From Bacteroidaceae bacterium (GTDB lineage: Bacteria > Bacteroidota > Bacteroidia > Bacteroidales > Bacteroidaceae): 53,477 bases of DNA. The notes beneath the pieces are model-generated. The model was not told the DNA's origin, did not search any database, and saw nothing but the letters and a program-made list of their open reading frames with translations. Where the stretch lies: assembly GCA_017448825.1 (NCBI GenBank), contig JAFSKR010000026.1:1-53477 (forward strand), in the 5' to 3' direction. Below are positions 40,300 to 49,364 of the stretch, piece by piece. The position numbers were made by a program, and so were the translations under genes. How positions within the stretch are numbered: the stretch's first letter is position 1; the number at the start of each line of letters is the position of its first letter.

Positions 40300-42855
40300 C
40301 TATTTCCTCACACGGAACTTCTTCCCCTCCCTGATATAGATGCCTGGACTGAGGTTGTTGTCATTGACGCGGCGACCGCTGAGGTCATAAGTGCTACCCT
40401 CTGTAGTGGATGAATGGCTATAGGCTGCACGGATGTCCGTTTCCTTCTCAATGACTTGATGGCGGAGTGCCGAGCGTACGGCATACCACGCAGGCTTGCG
40501 GGAGAGTCCTGACGTGTAGAGCAGCGGACTGGATGCCTCCCTCCAGCTGTTATTGTCCTTCAGCCCCCAAATGATGAGATTCGGGCAATGCTCGTTATGC
40601 AGCATGATGTCCGTGATGACACGATAGTTGCGAGCCTGTTCCTCTAAGTCGCTGGCAGAGGTCGATGGAATGCCCATGTCCAGTTCCGTGATAATGCACT
40701 TCAGCCCTGCCTCCGCAAAACGCTGGATGGTCTTTTCCAACTTCACAGAATCCACGTCGCCTATCGAGAAGTGGCACTGCAAGCCCACACCATCAATCGG
40801 GATGCCGCTTTTCTTCAAACGCATGGCGAGGTTATAGAAAGCCGTAGCCTTCGCCTTGCCCTGCATCTCCACGTCATAGTCGTTCAGATAGAGCAGGGCA
40901 TCGGGGGCTGCGCGATGAGCATACACAAAGGCAGAGTCGATGAAGTCCTCCCCGATGGCAAGAGTCCACACGCTCGAACGCAAGTCGTAAGCCTCAGGGT
41001 TGGAGCGCACGGAGGTTTGGTCATCGCTCAGACATTCATTCACTACATCCCATTCAGCCACCTTCCCCTTGAAGTGCTTCGCCACGTTGGTGATATGGTT
41101 CTCCAGTATCTGCAACGCCTCCTTGCGGCTCCAGTTCTTGTCGTTCTTCTTGCCGTCACTCGACACCCATTGGGGCAGCTGCGAATGCCATGCCAGACAG
41201 TGTCCCCTCATTGCCATGTTGTTCCCGTGAGCATAGTTGACCAGATTATCCGCAGCCCAATAGTTGAATTCGCCACGTGAAGGTTCCAAAGCATCCCATT
41301 TCATCTCGTTCTCAGCTACAAGCATATTGAATTGTTGCCCAATTTCCATTGTTTCGGCAAGGCTTTCGTTCGTGATGTCATTCTTCCATGTGGAGATGGC
41401 CGTGCCGATGTACTTCCCGTTCTTTTCCGCATAGTGGCGCAAGGTGTTCCTGTCTGTTTGGTCATCGATGCCGTCATCATAAAACGCACCCATGAGTTCC
41501 TTGTTGTCGGGGTCATCTGGATCATCGGGATTGTTTGGATTATCAGGCTCATTCATCGACACCACTCGCACCCTCACCTCATATTGTCCGTTTCCCTCAC
41601 TTTCCACCAACTCCCATGTATAGTGTGCTGGCTGCTTCAGTTCAAACGCCCATTCGCCTGCTTTCGTTGTCTTGCTCTTTGCCGTAAGCAGAAGAAACTC
41701 GTCACCCACCTTCACACCAGCATCCTCCTCCAGCACTAGTTGAATGACAGGCATCCTTTCACTGGCCGAAAAGTCCTGCATGATGTTCAAGTATCTCACT
41801 TCCCCGTTCACCACCAATCGGTCATGGCTCATTGCCGAGGCGATTTTGAAGCGCAGTGCCGAGGCTGGACGCACAAAGAGGTTCGTCTTCTTCGAAGTCG
41901 TGGCAAAGTTCTTCAACGTGAGCGTTCCCACAGCGTTATCTCCAGGCTCAATGGTGCCATAGTTATCCACCGTGCCACCAACACTTCCTGTTCCACCCAG
42001 CACACCCTCCTCAAACACATATACAATGGCATCGTTCTCCTCAGTCTTGGCACCCAAGGCACCCCTCAGTTTCTTGCTTTCCGCCATCTTTGGGTCGTTC
42101 ATCACCAACACGCGTCCTTCCATCACCCGAAGTGCCCCCGTCAGATAGTTCTCGTTGCCCGTGATGCGGTAGGTGCCCTTGCCCTCCTTGATGATGCCCA
42201 CAGGATGCGAGTCGCTGTAGTCAGGCGGTGCAATCCTTCCTGCTATCGTGGCATCAGTGCCGAGGTTGCCTACCACGAAATAGGCGGAACGGGTGTTCTT
42301 CTTCATATATCCCTGAATCGTGCTGCCCGCCTCCGTGTTCAGTTCACCGATGCGGAATCCGGCACCGTTCGTGTTCGCCTCACAGCAGAGCACAGCTCCA
42401 TCATGCAGCGTCACATGACACTTCTCCATCGAGTTGTTCACCTTGCCAGATTTGATGGCATCCTCCACATTCTCAGGCGAGAAGTTTTTGCCGCCATGTG
42501 CCATCACCACACCATAGAACCCCGCTTTTGCCGAGTTTTCCTTGTAGGGATAAATGTGGATGTCGCCCTTGAAATTCGTCCAGTTAGGCCAGCTGGCACC
42601 TTTCGCCGTGCCCAGATAGCAACGCTCACCACCAGCATAGAGGTTTAGTGTGCCCGTTCCCGTGATGGTCGAATTGAAATAGCAATACCGCGCCATCAGC
42701 ACGTCCACAGTCTTGTCTGACGGCAGTGCAATGGCCTTGTCATACGAAACATAATTCTTGTCTGTATTGTCACCACTGATGTCAATGGTGCTGTTCTGAG
42801 CCATCGCAGACGACAGCATTAACTGCAAGGCAAAAACAAAAAAAGCTTTCTTCAT
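40300..42855 (-). CDS. secreted endo-1,4-beta-xylanase (GH10) with N-terminal beta-helix region
   Basis: 851 residues. Signal peptide 1-19 (KKAFFVFALQLMLSSAMA). Residues 20-440 form an autotransporter-like, repetitive beta-helix region with patterns such as GTYRITGNENYLTG and VGGTVDNYGTIEPG. A linker of NPDDPDDPD repeats (about 445-458) leads to a GH10 domain (about 465-800): acid/base Glu607 in WDVVNE and nucleophile Glu724 in ITELDMG, with MRGHCLAWHSQLPQW and IIWGLKDNNSW. A short C-terminal domain (GSTYDLSGRRVNDNNLSPGI, YIREGKKFRVRK) resembles type IX-like sorting tails of Bacteroidales. It cuts xylan at the cell surface or outside. No PUL genes (susC/susD) are nearby. Confidence 0.92.
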   Translation of the reverse strand: MKKAFFVFALQLMLSSAMAQNSTIDISGDNTDKNYVSYDKAIALPSDKTVDVLMARYCYFNSTITGTGTLNLYAGGERCYLGTAKGASWPNWTNFKGDIHIYPYKENSAKAGFYGVVMAHGGKNFSPENVEDAIKSGKVNNSMEKCHVTLHDGAVLCCEANTNGAGFRIGELNTEAGSTIQGYMKKNTRSAYFVVGNLGTDATIAGRIAPPDYSDSHPVGIIKEGKGTYRITGNENYLTGALRVMEGRVLVMNDPKMAESKKLRGALGAKTEENDAIVYVFEEGVLGGTGSVGGTVDNYGTIEPGDNAVGTLTLKNFATTSKKTNLFVRPASALRFKIASAMSHDRLVVNGEVRYLNIMQDFSASERMPVIQLVLEEDAGVKVGDEFLLLTAKSKTTKAGEWAFELKQPAHYTWELVESEGNGQYEVRVRVVSMNEPDNPNNPDDPDDPDNKELMGAFYDDGIDDQTDRNTLRHYAEKNGKYIGTAISTWKNDITNESLAETMEIGQQFNMLVAENEMKWDALEPSRGEFNYWAADNLVNYAHGNNMAMRGHCLAWHSQLPQWVSSDGKKNDKNWSRKEALQILENHITNVAKHFKGKVAEWDVVNECLSDDQTSVRSNPEAYDLRSSVWTLAIGEDFIDSAFVYAHRAAPDALLYLNDYDVEMQGKAKATAFYNLAMRLKKSGIPIDGVGLQCHFSIGDVDSVKLEKTIQRFAEAGLKCIITELDMGIPSTSASDLEEQARNYRVITDIMLHNEHCPNLIIWGLKDNNSWREASSPLLYTSGLSRKPAWYAVRSALRHQVIEKETDIRAAYSHSSTTEGSTYDLSGRRVNDNNLSPGIYIREGKKFRVRK

Positions 42856-42880
42856 TACTCTTTCATTGTAAAAAACGCTG

Positions 42881-42888
42881 CAAAGTTA
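42881..42888 (-). promoter_or_regulatory. -7 element of the xylanase gene
   Basis: TAACTTTG on the minus strand, 25 bases upstream of the ATG at 42855. Confidence 0.6.
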
Positions 42889-42936
42889 CCGAAGAAAACG
42901 AAAACCACCTCTCTTGAATGTGTCAGAAACTATCAA

Positions 42937-43030
42937 TTCTGTAACACAGTATGGGCACATTCATGCAAAACCCATGCCGCTGATGCTCACCCTGTACTTC
43001 TTCTGTAACGCAGCATGGTCACAGTCATGC
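42937..43030. repeat. two imperfect 30-base direct repeats
   Basis: TTCTGTAACACAGTATGGGC (continuing ACATTCATGC, 42937-42966) and TTCTGTAACGCAGCATGGTC (continuing ACAGTCATGC, 43001-43030) differ at about 5 of 30 positions. Period 64. They lie in the non-coding gap between the xylanase gene and the RhuM fragment. Nothing else was recognised at 42900-43105. Confidence 0.55.
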
Positions 43031-43105
43031 CCTGAGGGACATCAAGATTGTTTCTTCCACCCCACACCGCTGTATTAGTAAGTCTGTGCTTTGCTTTCAT
43101 GCTCA

Positions 43106-43435
43106 TTACTGGAATTGGGTGGTACGAATGCTGTTCACACGAAATCCAACAGCGATGATGGTATCAAGCTTGTAGAACTTTGTGTTATAGTTCTTTCCAT
43201 CTGAGTCAGTATGTACAAATTTTGTGCATACTTGTGGCTCATATAGTTCTCCTGTCTCAAAGACATTTCTCAAATGCTTTGTGACAACACTCCTGTTGTA
43301 GTCGAACAGTACGGAAAAGGCTTTTTGTGTAACCCCAATGTTTTCTTCTTTATAATCTTTACAATATACTTCCACACCCTGCTCCCTTGTCTCTGCTTGG
43401 AATATCAGGAACTCGGCTGTACTATTTCCTTTCGT
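43106..43435 (-). pseudogene. RhuM-family remnant (truncated, start lost)
   Basis: In one minus-strand frame, TKGNSTAEFLIFQAETREQG and VEVYCKDYK are followed by TQKAFSVLFDYNRSVVTKHL, TKFVHTDSDGKNYNTKFYKL and DTIIAVGFRVNSIRTTQFQ, matching the N-terminal third of virulence RhuM proteins. A stop follows exactly where FRxWA would continue, removing about 200 residues. There is no in-frame start: the ATG at 43443 is one base out of frame and meets a stop after 12 codons. So it is doubly broken. GTG at 43375 could still start an 89-residue piece. Confidence 0.75.
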
Positions 43436-43530
43436 TTGACCATATAATAGTAGTATTTTATTCCTTTTATATAAACAAGATTATTCGTCGATGTTAGTTG
43501 TTAAGTATTAGGTTTCATTCACAAAGTAGT

Positions 43531-43617
43531 TAAAACAAAAGTCCCCGTTGAAGGACGAGGACTGAACCTAAATGTCTTCACAACGGAATAATCCTTATTG
43601 TGAATTGCTACAATTAG
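43531..43617 (-). ncRNA. tracrRNA of the type II-C CRISPR system
   Basis: The minus strand starts near 43617 with the anti-repeat CTAATTGTAGCAATTCACAA (43617-43598), which is nearly complementary to bases 1-23 of the repeat in its minus-strand sense (GTTGTGAATTGCTTACAAATTAG with small gaps). It continues TAAGGATTATTCCGTTGTGA, a core with the inner hairpin GGATTATTCC, and ends in the hairpin AGTCCTCG/CGGGGACT (43563-43540) followed by TTTTGTTTT. A TATCTTTG promoter element lies immediately upstream. Length about 87 bases. Transcribed away from cas9; position, anti-repeat, core and terminator all agree. Confidence 0.88.
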
Positions 43618-43622
43618 TGGGG

Positions 43623-43680
43623 CAAAGATAAAGTTTTTTATAAAAATGAACAAAAGAATCAAAGAAAATTTGTAGATTTG
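43623..43680. promoter_or_regulatory. divergent promoters: tracrRNA and cas9
   Basis: Minus strand TTTG (43654-43651) and TATCTTTG (43630-43623), spacing 20, for the tracrRNA. Plus strand TAGATTTG (43673-43680), 45 bases before the cas9 ATG, without a clear -33 element. Confidence 0.75.
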
Positions 43681-43725
43681 TGGCCAAAAATATCAAAAAC
43701 AATCTTAATAGCAGAAAATAGCACC

Positions 43726-46700
43726 ATGAAAAAGATATTAGGTCTTGATTTAGGCACAACAAGTATTGGATGGGCGTTGGTCAATGAAGCCGAAAATCAG
43801 AATGAGCACTCATCTATTATAAAATTGGGCGTGAGAGTCGTTCCTCTTACTACCGATGAACAAGGGAATTTTGAAAAAGGCAAGAGTATCACGACTAATG
43901 CAGAAAGAAGTTTGAAGAAAAGTATGCGACGTAATTTGCAACGTTTCAAGCTTCGTCGACTCAATTTGATAGATTGCTTGTTAGAGCATCATATTATCGA
44001 TGATGAGACTATCATGTGTGAGCAAGGTAATTTCACTACATTTCAAACATATAGAAATCGGGCTAAAGCAGTCTCTGAGGAGATTGGATTGGATGAGTTT
44101 GCAAGAGTGCTGCTCATGCTAAACAAAAAGCGTGGATATAAAAGTAGTCGTAAAGTTACTTCTGATGAAGGAACATTGATAGATGGAATGGCTATTGCCA
44201 AAGAATTGTATGAAAAGGATATGACCCCTGGCGAATATGTCTTGCAACTATTGCAGACGGGTAAGAAGTATGTTCCCGATTTTTACCGTTCCGATTTGGA
44301 AAGCGAGTTAAAACGAGTGTGGGTTTTCCAGAGCCAGTTTCATGGTTGTATCTTAACTGATGAATTTGAACATCAGTTGGCAGGGCGTTCAAAAACCAAT
44401 ACTTCCAAAATATTTTTGGCCAAATATGGTATCTATACTTATGAAAATAAGGAAAAGGACAAACGTTTGAATGCTTATAAACTGCGTGTTAAGGCACTGA
44501 AAGAACCTCTTGAGAAGGATGAATTAGCCTTTGTTATAGCTGAATTGAACGGTGCCATATACAATTCCAGTGGCTATTTGGGAGCTATCAGTGATCGTAG
44601 CAAAGAGTTGTTCTTCAACCATCAGACAGTGGGGCAATACTTGATGAAAAAATTAGACCAAGACCCACATTTCAGTTTGAAGAATAAGGCATTCTATCGT
44701 CAAGACTATTTGGACGAATTTGAAAGAATTTGGGAATGTCAGGCCACATTTCATCCCGAGCTAACCCCGAAACTCAAAAAAGAAATCCGTGACATCATTG
44801 TTTTTTATCAACGACCGCTGAAGAGCAAGAAAGGCTTGATTGACATATGCGAGTTTGAAAACAGGCAAGTGGAAATAGACGTAGAGGGTAAGAAGAAAGC
44901 GAAGACCGTTGGGCTAAAAGTCTGCCCTAAATCTTCGCCCTTGTTTCAAGAATTTAAAATTTGGCAAATTCTCAATAATCTGAAAGTCACTGATACTTTA
45001 AATGGTACTTCACGAACATTGGAACAAGAGGAAAAAGAACTCCTATTTATTGAGTTGAGTACCAAGGAGAAATTGTCAAAAACGGAAGTCTTGAAATTGT
45101 TGTTCGACCGTACCAAGAATTTGGAACTGAATTACAAAGATGTGGAAGGCAACCGTACTATGTCACCACTTTTGAAGGCATGTCTCCAGATTGTAGCCAT
45201 GACTGGGCATGATGAGTATGATGCAGCCAAGCTGAAGGGTTCAGAAGTGCTCCATATTGTTGAGAGCGTGTTTGCAGGGATAGGCTATAAAACCGATTTT
45301 CTGCATTTCAACGCAGAGCTGTCTGGCAAAGATTTCTATCAGCAGCCAGCCTATCAATTGTGGCATTTGCTCTATTCATACGAAGGAGACAATTCTAAGA
45401 CAGGGACAGAAAAGCTGGTAGAAAAAATAGGTGTGCTGACGGGGTTGGAGAGTGAATATGCCTCAGTCATCTCTAAAGTCACTTTTTCCGATGATTATGG
45501 CAATCTCAGCGCCAAAGCTATCCGTAAGATTCTGCCGTTCATGAAAGTAGGAAACGAATATAGCCTTGCTTGTGAGTATGCGGGCTACAGGCATTCCAAA
45601 CGCTCGTTGACAAAAGAAGAGATTGCAAACAAAGTATTGGTCAATAAGATAGAGTTACTTCCACGCAACAGTTTGCACAATCCTGTGGTTGAAAAGATTC
45701 TGAACCAGATGATTAATGTGGTGAATAGCCTCTCGGTCACTTATGGAAAACCTGATGAAATACGTATTGAGTTGGCGCGTGAACTGAAGAAAAACGCCAA
45801 AGAGCGTGAAGAATTGACTTTGGCCATCAACAAGGCAAATGCTCTGTACGAGAAATACACAGAAACCCTACAGAAAGAATTCGGCATCCTACATGTGAGT
45901 CATAACGACATTTTGCGTTATCGGTTGTATCTGGAGTTGGAATCTAACGGCTACAAAACACTCTACACCAACACCTACATACCCAAAGAAAAACTGTTCA
46001 GCAAAGACTTCGATATTGAACACATCATTCCACAAGCACGTCTTTTTGATGATTCTTTCTCAAACAAGACTCTTGAAAGCCGTGCTGCTAATCTGGAGAA
46101 AAGTAATACGACAGCCTACGATTATGTACAGGGGAAATACACAGATGAGGAAGTTGAGAAATACAAATTGCGTGTGGATGACCTTTGGAAGAGCGGTGCC
46201 ATCAGCAAAGCCAAGCATGATAAATTGTTGATGAGAGAAGCCGACATTCCAGAAGGATTTATAGAAAGAGACTTGCGCAATTCTCAATACATTGCAAAAA
46301 AAGCAATGGAAATTCTAGAACAAATGGTTCAATTTGTTGTTCCAACAACTGGTTCAATCACAGACAGACTACGCGAAGATTGGCAGTTGGTTGATGTAAT
46401 GCAAGAACTCAACTGGATAAAATATGACAAATTGGGTATGACAGAAACCTATAAAGACAAAGATGGTCGCGAGATTCATAAAATAATAGATTGGACAAAA
46501 CGCAATGACCACAGGCACCATGCAATGGATGCCTTGACAATAGCATTTACTCATCGAGCCATTATCCAATATTTAAACAACCTGAATGCCCGAAGTGACA
46601 AGTCCAGTAGTATCTACTCAATAGAGAAGTCATATCTATATCGTGATAAGCATGGACGATTGCGCTTCAATCCGCCAATGCCGCTCGATGAACTACGTTC

Positions 46701-47844
46701 AGCAACGAAGGAAGCCTTGGAGAACATTCTAGTGTCTATCAAGTCGAAGAATAAGGTAATGACTCAGAATGTCAATAGATCAAGAATAAGGGACGGATAC
46801 AACCGAAAAATTCAATTAACCCCACGTGGACAGTTGCATAATGAAACCATCTATGGAAGCATGAAACGCTATGTGACCAAGGAGGTGAAGGTTGGTGCTT
46901 CCATGACAATGGAGATGGCAGAGAAGGTAACGAAGAAAAAATACCGTGAAGCCTTGCTTGCTCGTTTATCAGCATTTGATAACGATTCGAAAAAAGCATT
47001 CTGTGGAAAAAATTCTCTTGACAAGAATCCAATCTATCTGAATGAATTTCATACAGAACAAGTACCTTCAAAAGTTAAGATTGTAGAATACGAAACAATC
47101 TATCCTATTCGTAAAGCAATTGACAAAGAATTGAAGGTCGATAAAGTGATTGATAAAGGAATTCGTGATATTTTGCAGCAACGGTTAGAAGAGTACGGAA
47201 GAGATGCCAACAAAGCCTTTTCTAACCTTGATGAAAATCCTATTTGGTTAAACAAAAAGGCTGGCATCAGCATTAAACGTGTGACTATAACAGGCATAGC
47301 GAATGCGACGCCACTCAGAGAAAAGAAAGACCATCAAGGAAACTTTATCCTTGATGATGAAGGCAAGCGGCAACCTGTCGACTATGTGAATACAGGCAAC
47401 AACCACCATGCGGCCATCTTCCGCGACGAGAAGGGTGAACTGCAAGAACATCTGGTTTCATTCTATGAAGCTGCAGCACAAGTTTCTCTTGGCTTGCCTG
47501 TGGTGGATAAGGAATATAAGCAATCCGAAGGGTGGACTTTCTTGTTTACAATGAAACAGAATGAATATTTTGTTTTCCCTAACAAAGAAACTGGTTTCAA
47601 TCCAAAAGAAATTAACTTGATGAGTCCTGATAATTATGAAGAAATCAGCCAAAACTTGTATCGGGTACAAAAGTTCTCATCTAAAGATTATTATTTTAGA
47701 CATCATTTGGAAACAGTGTTGAATGATGATAAAAAACTTAAGAATATAACATGGAAACGAATAAATTCCATGTCAGGATTAGAGGGAATAGTAAAAGTCC
47801 GCATCAATCACATCGGCCAAATAGTTTCTGTAGGTGAATATTAA
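43726..47844 (+). CDS. cas9: CRISPR-associated endonuclease Cas9 (type II-C)
   Basis: 1372 residues from the ATG at 43726; an in-frame TTG at 43678 overlaps the promoter. RuvC-I ILGLDLGTTSIGWALV (Asp8), an arginine-rich bridge helix (RSLKKSMRRNLQRFKLRRLN), RuvC-II IRIELARE (Glu682), the HNH domain FDIEHIIPQARLFDDSFSNK (His766), and RuvC-III RNDHRHHAMDALTIA (His932, Asp935) are all intact, so the nuclease should be active. Long recognition lobe; the C-terminal region presumably reads the PAM. No csn2 or cas4 is present, hence type II-C, and the size fits large Bacteroidota Cas9 proteins. The stop is directly followed by cas1. Confidence 0.97.
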   Translation: MKKILGLDLGTTSIGWALVNEAENQNEHSSIIKLGVRVVPLTTDEQGNFEKGKSITTNAERSLKKSMRRNLQRFKLRRLNLIDCLLEHHIIDDETIMCEQGNFTTFQTYRNRAKAVSEEIGLDEFARVLLMLNKKRGYKSSRKVTSDEGTLIDGMAIAKELYEKDMTPGEYVLQLLQTGKKYVPDFYRSDLESELKRVWVFQSQFHGCILTDEFEHQLAGRSKTNTSKIFLAKYGIYTYENKEKDKRLNAYKLRVKALKEPLEKDELAFVIAELNGAIYNSSGYLGAISDRSKELFFNHQTVGQYLMKKLDQDPHFSLKNKAFYRQDYLDEFERIWECQATFHPELTPKLKKEIRDIIVFYQRPLKSKKGLIDICEFENRQVEIDVEGKKKAKTVGLKVCPKSSPLFQEFKIWQILNNLKVTDTLNGTSRTLEQEEKELLFIELSTKEKLSKTEVLKLLFDRTKNLELNYKDVEGNRTMSPLLKACLQIVAMTGHDEYDAAKLKGSEVLHIVESVFAGIGYKTDFLHFNAELSGKDFYQQPAYQLWHLLYSYEGDNSKTGTEKLVEKIGVLTGLESEYASVISKVTFSDDYGNLSAKAIRKILPFMKVGNEYSLACEYAGYRHSKRSLTKEEIANKVLVNKIELLPRNSLHNPVVEKILNQMINVVNSLSVTYGKPDEIRIELARELKKNAKEREELTLAINKANALYEKYTETLQKEFGILHVSHNDILRYRLYLELESNGYKTLYTNTYIPKEKLFSKDFDIEHIIPQARLFDDSFSNKTLESRAANLEKSNTTAYDYVQGKYTDEEVEKYKLRVDDLWKSGAISKAKHDKLLMREADIPEGFIERDLRNSQYIAKKAMEILEQMVQFVVPTTGSITDRLREDWQLVDVMQELNWIKYDKLGMTETYKDKDGREIHKIIDWTKRNDHRHHAMDALTIAFTHRAIIQYLNNLNARSDKSSSIYSIEKSYLYRDKHGRLRFNPPMPLDELRSATKEALENILVSIKSKNKVMTQNVNRSRIRDGYNRKIQLTPRGQLHNETIYGSMKRYVTKEVKVGASMTMEMAEKVTKKKYREALLARLSAFDNDSKKAFCGKNSLDKNPIYLNEFHTEQVPSKVKIVEYETIYPIRKAIDKELKVDKVIDKGIRDILQQRLEEYGRDANKAFSNLDENPIWLNKKAGISIKRVTITGIANATPLREKKDHQGNFILDDEGKRQPVDYVNTGNNHHAAIFRDEKGELQEHLVSFYEAAAQVSLGLPVVDKEYKQSEGWTFLFTMKQNEYFVFPNKETGFNPKEINLMSPDNYEEISQNLYRVQKFSSKDYYFRHHLETVLNDDKKLKNITWKRINSMSGLEGIVKVRINHIGQIVSVGEY

Positions 47845-48780
47845 ATGATTAAAAAGACTCTTTACTTTGGCAACCCAGCCTATCTTTCGCTCAGCAAAGC
47901 ACAGCTGGTTATTCAAATTCCAGATGTGCAAGCTAACAACACGTTGACACCTGAGTTCAAAAAAATGAACGAGCGCACCATCCCGATTGAAGACATCGGG
48001 ATGGTAGTACTTGACAACAAACGAATCACCATCACTTCGGGTGCCATCGAGTGCTTGCTGGAGAACAATAGTGCTTTGATAACGTGCGACAGTAAAAGCA
48101 TGCCGACAGGACTGATGTTGCCACTTGAAGGGAATACACTGCAAAGCGAGAGATTCCGCCATCAGATTGATGCTTCACTGCCGCTCAAAAAACAACTTTG
48201 GCAACAAACAGTTAAACAAAAAATCATGAACCAAGAGAATGTGCTTTCTATGTATGGACAGACAAACACACAATGTATGAAGGTGTGGTGTCATGAGGTG
48301 AAAAGTGGTGACACAGACAATGTGGAGGCCAAAGCTGCAGCTTATTATTGGAAGAACATTTTTCCTGATGTGCCAGATTTTACACGGGGAAGAGAACTTG
48401 CTCCACCCAACAATCTTCTTAACTATGGGTATGCCATTCTTCGTGCTGTTATTGCCCGTTCGTTGGTGGGTAGTGGGCTAATTCCCACGTTGGGCATTCA
48501 TCACCACAACCGTTACAATGTCTATTGCTTGGCAGATGACATCATGGAACCTTACCGTCCGTTTGTTGATGAATTGGTCATTCAGATTATGCATAGTGTG
48601 GATGATTATTCAGAATTGACACGTGACATCAAGGCTATGTTGTTGAATATTCCTGTCCTTGATGTGTTGATAGAAGGTAAACGGTACCCCCTGATGGTAG
48701 CGGCAGGTTTCACTACGGCATCGTTGGCCAAGTGTTTCAGCGGAGAATCGAAACAAATAAAATACCCAGAAAGATTGTAG
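47845..48780 (+). CDS. cas1: CRISPR integrase Cas1
   Basis: 311 residues, ATG immediately after the cas9 stop. TLYFGNPAYLSLSKAQL and ERTIPIEDIGMVVLDNKRIT form the N-terminal beta domain. The catalytic metal ligands lie in NVEAKAAAYYW (Glu161), LGIHHHNRYN (about His219/220) and LADDIMEPYRPFVDE (Asp231/232 and Glu235). It integrates new spacers with Cas2. Confidence 0.96.
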   Translation: MIKKTLYFGNPAYLSLSKAQLVIQIPDVQANNTLTPEFKKMNERTIPIEDIGMVVLDNKRITITSGAIECLLENNSALITCDSKSMPTGLMLPLEGNTLQSERFRHQIDASLPLKKQLWQQTVKQKIMNQENVLSMYGQTNTQCMKVWCHEVKSGDTDNVEAKAAAYYWKNIFPDVPDFTRGRELAPPNNLLNYGYAILRAVIARSLVGSGLIPTLGIHHHNRYNVYCLADDIMEPYRPFVDELVIQIMHSVDDYSELTRDIKAMLLNIPVLDVLIEGKRYPLMVAAGFTTASLAKCFSGESKQIKYPERL

Positions 48781-48783
48781 ATC

Positions 48784-49128
48784 ATGTTTTTCGACTTCAC
48801 ACGTTTCAGTGAATACAGAGTTATGTGGATACTTGTTTTCTTCGATTTGCCGACAGATACCAAGAAAGACAAGCGGGCCTACACGGACTTTCGTAAGAAT
48901 CTGCAACGCGATGGATTTACCATGTTCCAATTTTCCATCTATGTGCGTCATTGTGCCAGCAAGGAGAATATGGATGTCCATATGAAGCGTGTCCGTTCCT
49001 TCCTGCCTGAATTCGGGAAAGTGGGAATGTTGTCTATCACCGATAAACAGTTTGGGGACATGGAGATTTTCTATGGGAAGAAAAGTGTGGAGCCGAAAGC
49101 ACCAGGGCAACAGTTGGAACTTTTCTGA
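48784..49128 (+). CDS. cas2: CRISPR adaptation protein Cas2
   Basis: 114 residues, 3 bases after the cas1 stop. RVMWILVFFDLPTDTKKDKR has the conserved Asp21 after strand 1, followed by FRKNLQRDGFTMFQFSIYVR and SFLPEFGKVGMLSITDKQFG as in type II Cas2, and a C-terminal tail. It forms the Cas1-Cas2 complex. Confidence 0.96.
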   Translation: MFFDFTRFSEYRVMWILVFFDLPTDTKKDKRAYTDFRKNLQRDGFTMFQFSIYVRHCASKENMDVHMKRVRSFLPEFGKVGMLSITDKQFGDMEIFYGKKSVEPKAPGQQLELF

Positions 49129-49260
49129 ATATTTCAACGTTTTTCCCTTTGTTCAATTTTTTTTGTTCATGGCGATGTTATGTGAAAACCTTCCATTTTG
49201 CAAAATAAAGATGGCAAAGGGGAAGAATAAAATCTCTGAATGTGACTTTCTCATAAAAGA

Positions 49261-49294
49261 AAGAATCTCATCTATAGTGATGAGATTCTTTTTT
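49261..49294. terminator. terminator between cas2 and the array
   Basis: AAGAATCTCATC (49261-49272) pairs perfectly with GATGAGATTCTT (49279-49290), a 12-bp stem with a 6-base loop and T run on the plus strand. On the minus strand a T-rich tail also follows, so it may stop leftward crRNA transcripts from reaching cas2. The rest of 49129-49364 is AT-rich without a gene. Confidence 0.85.
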
Positions 49295-49364
49295 CTATCA
49301 TACGGTTTTTTTTGAGTCTGCTTCTATCATAAACAATTGATTGTGATACTAATATGTATAGTCT

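Noticed and set aside
43726-49128. Type II-A or II-B CRISPR system
   Set aside because: No csn2 or cas4 gene is present; cas9-cas1-cas2 only, with a minus-strand tracrRNA, fits II-C.
49345-49358. Degenerate repeat next to the first CRISPR repeat (GATACTAATATGTA)
   Set aside because: It matches 13 of 14 repeat bases, but a full repeat in this register would overlap the first real repeat, so it is not a spaced unit. It could be part of an integration-guiding sequence, but that is not shown.
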